From a bacterium (GTDB lineage Bacteria; Bacteroidota; Bacteroidia; B-17B0; Aurantibacillaceae), in contig DAHXOV010000216.1 in assembly GCA_027364695.1 (NCBI GenBank), positions 1-7,745 on the forward strand: DNA of 7,745 bases, given 5' to 3'. Under the pieces are notes generated by a model. It made no database searches. It was not told the DNA's origin and worked only from the letters and a program-made list of their open reading frames with translations. The position numbers were made by a program, and so were the translations under genes. Positions 1 through 5,802 of the stretch are shown one piece after another. Positions within the stretch are counted from its first letter, which is position 1. Each line of letters begins with the position of its first letter.

Positions 1-60
1 GGCTAATACATATTCAGGTTTGTTAGCCATTGTGTTTCTTGCATACAAAGCGATATTCAT
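1..60 (-). CDS. N-terminal fragment of a gene downstream of polA, possibly NAD kinase (partial)
   Basis: An ATG at 58-60 opens a minus-strand frame of 20 codons, MNIALYARNTMANKPEYVLA, which runs without a stop to the window edge. It starts 11 bases after the polA stop codon, spacing typical of genes in one operon, so it is probably read from the polA transcript. The opening, a short beta-strand-like MxIALY followed by a polar turn, resembles the N-terminus of Bacteroidota NAD kinases (NadK, ATP + NAD to NADP), which begin with sequences like MKIAIYGR or MKVALYSR. That resemblance is from memory and rests on about ten residues. Serine recombinases also begin with xxALYARVS, but the VST that should follow is absent. 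Real start: likely. Identity: weak. Confidence 0.4.
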   Translation of the reverse strand, partial: MNIALYARNTMANKPEYVLA

Positions 61-71
61 ATATTTTATTT

Positions 72-2879
72 TTAATGAGCATCCAGCCACTTTTTTCCTA
101 TACCTATATTAACTACAACAGGCACATCTAATTTTAATGCATATTTCATTTCGTGTTCCACCACTTTTTTTACTTGCTCTGTCTCATTGTAGGGCACTTC
201 AAATAATAACTCATCGTGTATTTGTAATAACATTTTTGTCTTTAAATGTGTTTGTTTTAATTTCTGACAGATATTAATCATGGCTATCTTGATCATATCA
301 GCGGCAGTGCCTTGCACTGGTGTGTTGATGGCCATTCTTTCTGCATTGGCGCGAACATTGGCATTGGCAGAACGAATATCTGGTAACCATCTTTTTCTAC
401 CTAAGAGTGTCTCTGTGTATCCTTTTTCTCTTGCAAGTTCAATGAATTTATCCATTAATTTTTTAATGCTCGGATATTTTTCAAAATAATTTTGTATCAA
501 ATTTTTTGCTTCTGTGCGTGAAATACTCAATGACTCTGCCAATCCAAAAGGTCCTTGTCCATAAATAATTCCAAAATTGACGCTCTTTGCCTTGTGTCGC
601 ATTTCTTTTGTTACTTGTGCTTCATCTACACCATAAATTTTTGCAGCAGTGGCTAAATGAATGTCTTTGTTTTGTTGAAAAGCGTTTATCATATATTCAT
701 CTTTACTCAGTTGTGCTACTACTCTCAGTTCTATTTGTGAATAATCAGCACTGAGTAAGACATGTTCATCATCAGAAGTTATGAATGCTTTGCGGACTTG
801 TTGTCCCAGTTCAGATCGTACAGGTATGTTTTGTAGATTGGGTTCTTCGCTGCTTAATCTGCCTGTGGCGGCTACTGTTTGGTTAAAGGTAGTGTGTAAA
901 CGTTGTGTGTGTGTGTTGATCATTTTCGGTAATGCGTCCACATAAGTATTTTTAAGTTTATTCAGTTCTCTATGGTTTAAAATTTCTTCTACTATGAGAT
1001 GATGGTGTTTCAGTTTTAGTAAAATATCTTCACTCGTAGCATATTGTCCTGTTTTTGTTTTTTTAGGTGCTTCGGCTATTTTCAGGTGATCAAAAAGTAC
1101 TTCGCCCACTTGTTTTGGTGAAGCGATATTAAAAGACATTCCTGCAAGTTGATATATTTTTCTTTCTATTTCAGATAGTTGATGTTCTATTTGGTTTGAG
1201 AGTTGTTTTAAAAAGCGGGTATCTAATTTTACACCATTTCTTTCCATTTCCACTAGTACGGGAATCAGCGGCATTTCTATTTTTTCAAAAATATTTTGTA
1301 GATTATTTTGTTTTAATTTCTCAGAAAAGTTGTTTTTTAACTGCAAAGCAATATCGGCATCTTCTGCGGCATAGTCCTTTATTTCATTGCCATCTAACAA
1401 ACTCATGCTCAATTGTCCATCTTTTTTATTTCCAATCAATGTGTCTATTTTAATAGGTGAATAGTTCAAGTATTTTTCAGATAAATAATTCAAATTATGT
1501 TTATTGTCGTCTGGGTCTAGTAAGAAATGAGCCACCATTGTATCCCATAGCTGAGAGGATATTTCAATATCATGATTTTTAAGAATGTGATAATCGTACT
1601 TAATGTTCTGTCCTACAAGTATCTTATTTTTATCTTGAAAAAAAGATTTTAAATAATGTAACAGGTTTTCGGTATGTGGGTTATTGAATAAATGAATATA
1701 GTATGCTTTATGAGGATGTGTAGAAAAAGACATGCCTACTATACGTGCAAGCAGGGGATTCAATTGAGTGGTTTCTGTATCAAAGGCAAGTATTGGCGAA
1801 TGGTGCAGTTCATTCATCAACTCTTTAAATTTTTCGTGGTGAGTGCTGTCTATGTAATGATAATGATGTTCCACGTCATTAATGTCCATTATATTTAAAA
1901 AAGTTGTGTGGTCATCAAAGTTTATGTTTACATCCGATGGGACATATTCTGTGTTTTGAAATAAACTGAGTTGTTCTTTTTGTGTTTCTTTTCCCCATTC
2001 CAGTACTTGTATAGCTAATTTTTTAAATTCCAGTTCTTTGAATACTTCCAGTAGTTTTTCTTTATTGACAGGCTGCATTTTTAGGTCATTTGTAGAATAA
2101 TTGATTGGGACATTTGTATTGATGGTGGCCAGTTGTTTAGATAAAAGCGCTTGTTCTTTGTTTTGAATGAGTTTGTCTTTTAATTTACCTTTTATCTGGT
2201 CTATATTTTGATAAATATTTTCCATGCTTTGAAATTGCTGAATAAGTTGAGCGGCTGTTTTTTCACCTATACCTGGTACTCCAGGAATATTGTCGGAGGT
2301 GTCGCCCATCAGTCCTAATATGTCAATGATCTGATGTGGGTGTTGTATTTGCCATTTGTCGCATGTTTTTTTTGTGTCTAACACTTCGGAATCTTCGCCA
2401 CTTCTTCCTGGTTTGTATAAAAATATATGTTCATTTAGTAATTGCCCATAATCTTTATCAGCAGACATGATGTAAACCGTAAGGTTTTGTTGACTGAGTT
2501 GCAGTGCCATAGTGCCTATAATATCATCGGCTTCGTAGCCATCTAAAAGTATGGAGTGTATATTCAGTCCTTCTATTATTTTATGAATGTATGGTAAGTT
2601 ATTCAAAATATCTTCGGGTGTTTCGGGTCTTTGGGCTTTATACGCTTTGAATTGAATATGCCGTTCTGTAGGGGCTTTGGTATCAAAAGCAATAGTGATA
2701 TGAGAGGGTCGTTCATTTTTTAAAACATAAAGCAAAGAATTTGTAAATCCAAAAGATGCAGAGGTATTGAGTCCTTTTGAATTGATAAGTGGGTTCCGAA
2801 TAAGAGCAAAATAAGAGCGGTAGATCAAAGCCATTGCATCTACCAAAAAAATCTTTTTTTCAACAGGCAGTGTGAGCAT
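72..2879 (-). CDS. polA: DNA polymerase I, with 5' nuclease, 3'-5' proofreading and polymerase domains
   Basis: Full-length 935-residue DNA polymerase I (E. coli protein 928), which removes RNA primers, fills gaps and does repair synthesis. The 5' nuclease domain (about 1-300) has its metal-binding acids: D14, D66, E116/D118/D119, D141/D143 and D193/D196, followed by the helix-hairpin IPGVPGIGEKTA. The proofreading domain (about 345-530) is intact: D367 and E369 (Exo I), N425 and D429 (Exo II), Y503 and D507 (Exo III). In the polymerase domain, motif A is DYSQIELR (712-719). Motif B has R761, K765, F769 and Y773, the phenylalanine matching E. coli F762. Motif C is HDE (888-890). The chosen ATG places the VDAMALIYR strand at the usual distance from the N-terminus. 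There is no clear Shine-Dalgarno sequence, and the leader is A/T-rich. The linker before the proofreading domain (338-360) is histidine-rich, with seven His. The stop is TAA. Identity is certain from the motifs. Confidence 0.98.
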   Translation of the reverse strand: MLTLPVEKKIFLVDAMALIYRSYFALIRNPLINSKGLNTSASFGFTNSLLYVLKNERPSHITIAFDTKAPTERHIQFKAYKAQRPETPEDILNNLPYIHKIIEGLNIHSILLDGYEADDIIGTMALQLSQQNLTVYIMSADKDYGQLLNEHIFLYKPGRSGEDSEVLDTKKTCDKWQIQHPHQIIDILGLMGDTSDNIPGVPGIGEKTAAQLIQQFQSMENIYQNIDQIKGKLKDKLIQNKEQALLSKQLATINTNVPINYSTNDLKMQPVNKEKLLEVFKELEFKKLAIQVLEWGKETQKEQLSLFQNTEYVPSDVNINFDDHTTFLNIMDINDVEHHYHYIDSTHHEKFKELMNELHHSPILAFDTETTQLNPLLARIVGMSFSTHPHKAYYIHLFNNPHTENLLHYLKSFFQDKNKILVGQNIKYDYHILKNHDIEISSQLWDTMVAHFLLDPDDNKHNLNYLSEKYLNYSPIKIDTLIGNKKDGQLSMSLLDGNEIKDYAAEDADIALQLKNNFSEKLKQNNLQNIFEKIEMPLIPVLVEMERNGVKLDTRFLKQLSNQIEHQLSEIERKIYQLAGMSFNIASPKQVGEVLFDHLKIAEAPKKTKTGQYATSEDILLKLKHHHLIVEEILNHRELNKLKNTYVDALPKMINTHTQRLHTTFNQTVAATGRLSSEEPNLQNIPVRSELGQQVRKAFITSDDEHVLLSADYSQIELRVVAQLSKDEYMINAFQQNKDIHLATAAKIYGVDEAQVTKEMRHKAKSVNFGIIYGQGPFGLAESLSISRTEAKNLIQNYFEKYPSIKKLMDKFIELAREKGYTETLLGRKRWLPDIRSANANVRANAERMAINTPVQGTAADMIKIAMINICQKLKQTHLKTKMLLQIHDELLFEVPYNETEQVKKVVEHEMKYALKLDVPVVVNIGIGKKWLDAH

Positions 2880-2977
2880 ATATTTTTAAGTTTAACTTAG
2901 ATTTTTTTAATGCTGAAATTTAATGAAAATATGTAAAAGGGATAGGATAATTTTACAATGAGAAAGAAGAATACTTA

Positions 2978-3006
2978 CCAATCTAATGAAATTGAAAAAA
3001 GACAAA
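2978..3006 (-). promoter_or_regulatory. candidate Bacteroidota-type promoter for polA
   Basis: On the minus strand, TTTG (3003-3006) is followed after 17 bases by TAGATTGG (2978-2985). This matches the Bacteroidota primary sigma consensus, TTTG / TAnnTTTG, at all four positions of the first element and five of six fixed positions of the second. The spacing is at the short end of the known range. It lies just after the stop of the secreted-protein gene and would give polA a leader of roughly 90 bases. In such A/T-rich DNA a chance match is possible, so this is a candidate only. Confidence 0.35.
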
Positions 3007-3025
3007 GGTTTTTAGTGCTTTTACT

Positions 3026-3577
3026 TTAGGAAGAGGATTTAGAATAATATTTTTCCAGCAACGCAGATAATTTATCAATATCTATCTCTTCCATTTTATC
3101 TATCTCTGTGAGTACATCGGGGTTATCAATATACTCAGAAAGTTGTTTTTTTAGCTTATTGGATTTAAGACGTATGTAATCGTTGTTGTGTTTGATGTAG
3201 TATTGTTTAGATGTATAAAAATCTCCTCCCACTTTCATATCTTCAAATTGATATTCGTATATAGTCACAGGATGTTGAAGTATTATTTTATAGAATTGTG
3301 GTTCACTTTCATGAACAGAAATAAAGTAGTGCCATTTTTTATTTTCTTTATTAAAATAACCAAATCCATTTATTTTATTGGGCTTGTAGGTTTTTGTAAT
3401 TCCTTGCTGGTCTTTGAACATAATCTTTGCAAAAAGAGATAATTCCTTTTTTGGATTGACTTTAATTTCTCCTTTTATTGTATCTTCTTTGTCTGTAATT
3501 ATATACCCCTCATAAAAATTAAGTTGTGCAAAAGAGGTTGCTCCAACAAAGAATAAAAACATAAAAAATTTTTTCAT
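3026..3577 (-). CDS. small secreted protein of unknown function
   Basis: A 183-residue protein. The ATG at 3575-3577 is preferred over an in-frame ATG at 3620-3622 because the sequence from it forms a standard signal peptide: MKK, a hydrophobic core (FFMFLFFVGATSFA), then probable cleavage before QLNFYEG. A weak promoter -7-like element, TTTATTTG (minus strand, 3593-3600), also lies between the two starts. The mature part begins GYIITDKEDTIKGEIKVN, a pattern common in secreted Bacteroidota proteins of unknown role. It is rich in Lys, Tyr, Phe and Ile, suggesting beta structure, and has no cysteine, no lipoprotein box and no further membrane segment. The last 45 residues are charged and probably helical (EIDKMEEIDIDKLSALLEKY). 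I see no catalytic motif and no PorSS-type C-terminal sorting domain. It sits alone between ppx and polA. The stop is TAA. Export is a good inference; function is unknown. Confidence 0.8.
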   Translation of the reverse strand: MKKFFMFLFFVGATSFAQLNFYEGYIITDKEDTIKGEIKVNPKKELSLFAKIMFKDQQGITKTYKPNKINGFGYFNKENKKWHYFISVHESEPQFYKIILQHPVTIYEYQFEDMKVGGDFYTSKQYYIKHNNDYIRLKSNKLKKQLSEYIDNPDVLTEIDKMEEIDIDKLSALLEKYYSKSSS

Positions 3578-3651
3578 AATTACATTTTTGCGCAAATAAA
3601 AGGAAAATATGATAAAAGTCATTGTTTTTTTTGATAAAAAGTAAGATGTGG

Positions 3652-3671
3652 AAAAAATGTTATCATTTTTT
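3652..3671. terminator. A/T hairpin between ppx and the secreted-protein gene, possible terminator
   Basis: A perfect inverted repeat: AAAAAATG, four-base loop TTAT, CATTTTTT. On either strand it gives an 8-bp stem ending in a run of T, the general shape of an intrinsic terminator. On the minus strand it lies about 57 bases after the ppx stop codon and before the next gene, where a terminator would be expected. The stem holds only one G-C pair, so it would be weak, and the base composition makes a chance occurrence plausible. Confidence 0.35.
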
Positions 3672-3728
3672 TATGAATGGTTATTTTCTTGTGCAAAATT
3701 TTTTACGCATCAATAAATTCATTGTGAT

Positions 3729-4670
3729 TTAATAAAGAAAAAAATCCGGATTGACTTTGTTTATTTCTTCAATAACGACTCCCTCTTTTAATGAATAAAA
3801 GGAGATTTTTATTTTTTCTATTGAATATTTCTTCAAAACATAATCTATTAAAACAAGAGATACAACAATCATATCCGCACGCATTGGTATAAGACCTTTA
3901 AATTTTAATCTTTCTTCATAAGATAAAGGAATAAGTTGATTGTAAATGGTATAAAAATCGTTTATGCTTATCTCACAAGCGCTGTTTGATTTTTTTACAG
4001 CGCGGATATTTGCATCAATCATTTCTACAATTGAGTCAAAAACACCTGAGGAACCAATCAAATTTTTTGGATAATACTTATTGACACTTTCTTTTAATGG
4101 ATAGAGCATTTTATCTAAATAATTGTATATTAAATCAATATCGGATGAATGAATGGGGTCATTGGGTTTTATTTCGTCTATTAATCTTGCCATACCCAAT
4201 AAAAAACTATGTTTCCAAAAAACCTGATACTGATTGGCAATGACAAACTCTGTGCTACCTCCTCCAATATCCATAATGAGATGCGGCTCTGCGCCCATTT
4301 TTATTGCATATTGGTTGGCGTAACAGATCAGTTGCGCTTCTCTTTCTCCATCTATTACTTGTACATCTATGTTTAATTTTTCTTTAATAGTCATTAACAC
4401 CTCATTTTGATTCTGAGCAGTACGAATGGATGAGGTAGCAACGGCAATGATTTTATGTGCCGAGTGTTTTTTTATTTCGTTTAAAAATGCACTTAATGTC
4501 TGAATGATTTTGTTTAATCTATATTCACTTATGATATGTTTATCTCTCAGCCTCTGCCCAAGTTTTACAGAGTATTTATCTGAATATAAAACAGAAAAAT
4601 AATTTGAAAAACAGTCCGCTATCAGCAAATTAAAAGTATTGGTTCCCATATCAATAACTGCCAGACGCAT
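3729..4670 (-). CDS. ppx: Ppx/GppA-family exopolyphosphatase / pppGpp phosphatase, short form
   Basis: A 313-residue cytoplasmic member of the ASKHA (actin-like ATPase) fold family that hydrolyses inorganic polyphosphate or pppGpp. Family motifs appear in order: phosphate-1 loop DMGTNTFNLLIAD (7-19), ATSSIR (78-83), GEREAQL (108-114, with E111 at the conserved acid position), phosphate-2 loop DIGGGSTEF (134-142), GSSGVFDSI (206-214), PMRADMIVV (262-270) and the C-terminal YSLKEGVV (292-299). It ends there and lacks the HD-like C-terminal domain of the roughly 500-residue E. coli Ppx and GppA, so it is the two-domain form usual in Bacteroidota. The motifs do not decide between polyphosphate and pppGpp as substrate. 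The start is firm because MRLAVIDMGTNTF is the standard N-terminus. It follows oxyR by 40 bases with no convincing promoter between, so it is probably co-transcribed with oxyR. The stop is TAA. Confidence 0.93.
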   Translation of the reverse strand: MRLAVIDMGTNTFNLLIADCFSNYFSVLYSDKYSVKLGQRLRDKHIISEYRLNKIIQTLSAFLNEIKKHSAHKIIAVATSSIRTAQNQNEVLMTIKEKLNIDVQVIDGEREAQLICYANQYAIKMGAEPHLIMDIGGGSTEFVIANQYQVFWKHSFLLGMARLIDEIKPNDPIHSSDIDLIYNYLDKMLYPLKESVNKYYPKNLIGSSGVFDSIVEMIDANIRAVKKSNSACEISINDFYTIYNQLIPLSYEERLKFKGLIPMRADMIVVSLVLIDYVLKKYSIEKIKISFYSLKEGVVIEEINKVNPDFFLY

Positions 4671-4710
4671 AAAAGATGTTGGGGCTAAAAGTAAACAAAA
4701 AATTTTTCAT

Positions 4711-5631
4711 CTATGGGTGAATGAGTTTTATTTTCTTATGGTCTTGTAGTTCATCTTTCATCACGAAAATGATATGGTCGTAAAGCGTATTAATCAAATG
4801 CTCTTTAATAAACAATTTGTTTTGTACCATACTGATTTCTCTTGCAGGTATGGGCTTTTCAAAAGGTAATACTTTTTTTATTTGTTCCTTAGACAGATAT
4901 TTCAACATCAATTCAGGAATCACAGTGGTTCCTCCATGGAAGTCAATAAGTTTAATAATAGTATCTAAATTACCTGCAATAAATTGTATCGAGTTTGAAT
5001 TTTGTGGTTGGCAAATTTCTAATATCTGATTTCTAAAACAATGACCTTCTCTCAATAGCCATAATGATTGTTTCTTCAGTTCTTTTAATGAGATGTTTTT
5101 CTTTTTTCGTAATATCTTATCGGATGTATAAACAAAAAATCTTTCTATGAACAGTTTCTTTTCCAACAATGAACTATCTTCTAATGGTGTAGACAGAATA
5201 CCAATATCAATAATGCCTTTGTGTAATTGTTCAATGATCTCAGCAGTTGTCGTTTCTTGAATTTCAAGTAGAATTTCAGGGTATTTTTTAGCAAAAGAAT
5301 TTAAAAATAAAGGAAGCAGATATGGTGCAATAGTGGGAATAATGCCTATTTTTAATTTCCCTTTTGTGATTGTTTTGTCTTCTTTAGCCAGTAGTTTAAG
5401 CAGTTCAATTTCACTTAATATTTTTTGTGATTGTTGAATGATTTTCAATCCGTCATCTGTTGGTTCAACAGGGTTTTTATTCCTATCAAAGATAATAATA
5501 TCAAGTTCCTCCTCTATTTTTTTTATCATCATTGATAAGGTGGGTTGTGTAACAAAGCATTTTTCTGCTGCTTTAGCAAAATTGCCATATTGATAAAGTG
5601 CAACAATGTATTCTAACTGCTGTATGTTCAT
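4711..5631 (-). CDS. oxyR: LysR-family hydrogen peroxide-sensing regulator OxyR
   Basis: A 306-residue LysR-type regulator. The N-terminal winged helix-turn-helix (about 1-60) reads MNIQQLEYIVAL...NFAKAAEKCFVTQPTLSMMIKKIEEELD, followed by a linker helix and a two-lobed sensor domain (about 90-295). OxyR is identified by GHCFRNQ with C198, and C207 nine residues on. These align with the peroxide-reactive C199 and its disulfide partner C208 of E. coli OxyR. H197, R200 and T100 match its H198, R201 and T100. By family knowledge, peroxide forms the disulfide, the tetramer rearranges, and genes such as catalase, ahpC and dps are induced. No such target lies in this window. Its neighbours are nrdJ upstream and ppx 40 bases downstream. 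A 46-base imperfect dyad directly before the ATG could serve autoregulation. The stop is TAG, unlike the TAA of the other genes. Confidence 0.92.
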   Translation of the reverse strand: MNIQQLEYIVALYQYGNFAKAAEKCFVTQPTLSMMIKKIEEELDIIIFDRNKNPVEPTDDGLKIIQQSQKILSEIELLKLLAKEDKTITKGKLKIGIIPTIAPYLLPLFLNSFAKKYPEILLEIQETTTAEIIEQLHKGIIDIGILSTPLEDSSLLEKKLFIERFFVYTSDKILRKKKNISLKELKKQSLWLLREGHCFRNQILEICQPQNSNSIQFIAGNLDTIIKLIDFHGGTTVIPELMLKYLSKEQIKKVLPFEKPIPAREISMVQNKLFIKEHLINTLYDHIIFVMKDELQDHKKIKLIHP

Positions 5632-5677
5632 ATAGATAAAATTTATTCAAATGGTAAATTTAATAAATAAAATCTAT
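5632..5677. repeat. imperfect 16-base inverted repeat abutting the oxyR start, candidate operator
   Basis: The left arm ATAGATAAAATTTATT (5632-5647) and the right arm AATAAATAAAATCTAT (5662-5677) are inverted copies matching at 13 of 16 positions, separated by 14 bases. The three mismatches form one block. Inside lies a smaller dyad, ATTTA-N9-TAAAT (5641-5659). The arm ends, ATAG and CTAT, match the tetrads of the OxyR consensus, but their spacing (46 bases end to end) is longer than the 37 bases of the classical four-tetrad site. The position is right for a negatively autoregulated LysR gene. The sequence is almost entirely A/T, which raises the odds of chance symmetry. Confidence 0.35.
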
Positions 5678-5735
5678 TGAAAATATAAATTACTGTACTA
5701 TTTCTGATCTTTTAAATATTAACCAAGCCCCGTAT

Positions 5736-5752
5736 CACAAAAAATCATTGTG
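5736..5752. repeat. short inverted repeat CACAA-N7-TTGTG in the nrdJ-oxyR spacer
   Basis: A perfect 5-base dyad with a 7-base centre lies about 50 bases after the nrdJ stop and about 105 bases before the oxyR ATG. It could be a protein-binding site for oxyR control or a weak hairpin after nrdJ. On the minus strand no T-run follows it, so it is not a standard terminator. Next to it is the only GC-rich patch of the spacer (AAGCCCCG, about 5725-5732). Support is limited to the symmetry and the location. Confidence 0.2.
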
Positions 5753-5802
5753 TCAAAATATGTTTTTTTCTTTTATCAGGAGTAAAGTGTTATAGAGAAT
5801 TT

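Noticed and set aside
280..1898. Plus-strand open frames of 60-85 codons inside polA (280-489, 1196-1453, 1692-1898)
   Set aside because: They lie opposite a complete conserved gene, have no recognisable domains and look like shadows of polA codon use. The same applies to 3188-3442, 4817-5029 and 7496-7693.
3580..3585. ATG-TAA start-stop pair just before the secreted-protein start on the minus strand
   Set aside because: Two codons in A/T-rich DNA are expected by chance. There is no sign of a leader peptide.
3578..3622. Earlier in-frame ATG (3620-3622) as start of the secreted protein
   Set aside because: It would put 15 residues (MTFIIFSFYLRKNVI) before a perfect signal-peptide start (MKK plus hydrophobic core). 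A promoter-like element lies between the two ATGs.
4668..4710. An ATG at 4708-4710 as an alternative ppx start
   Set aside because: It is 40 bases upstream and out of frame with ppx, whose MRLAVIDMGTNTF N-terminus is already complete.
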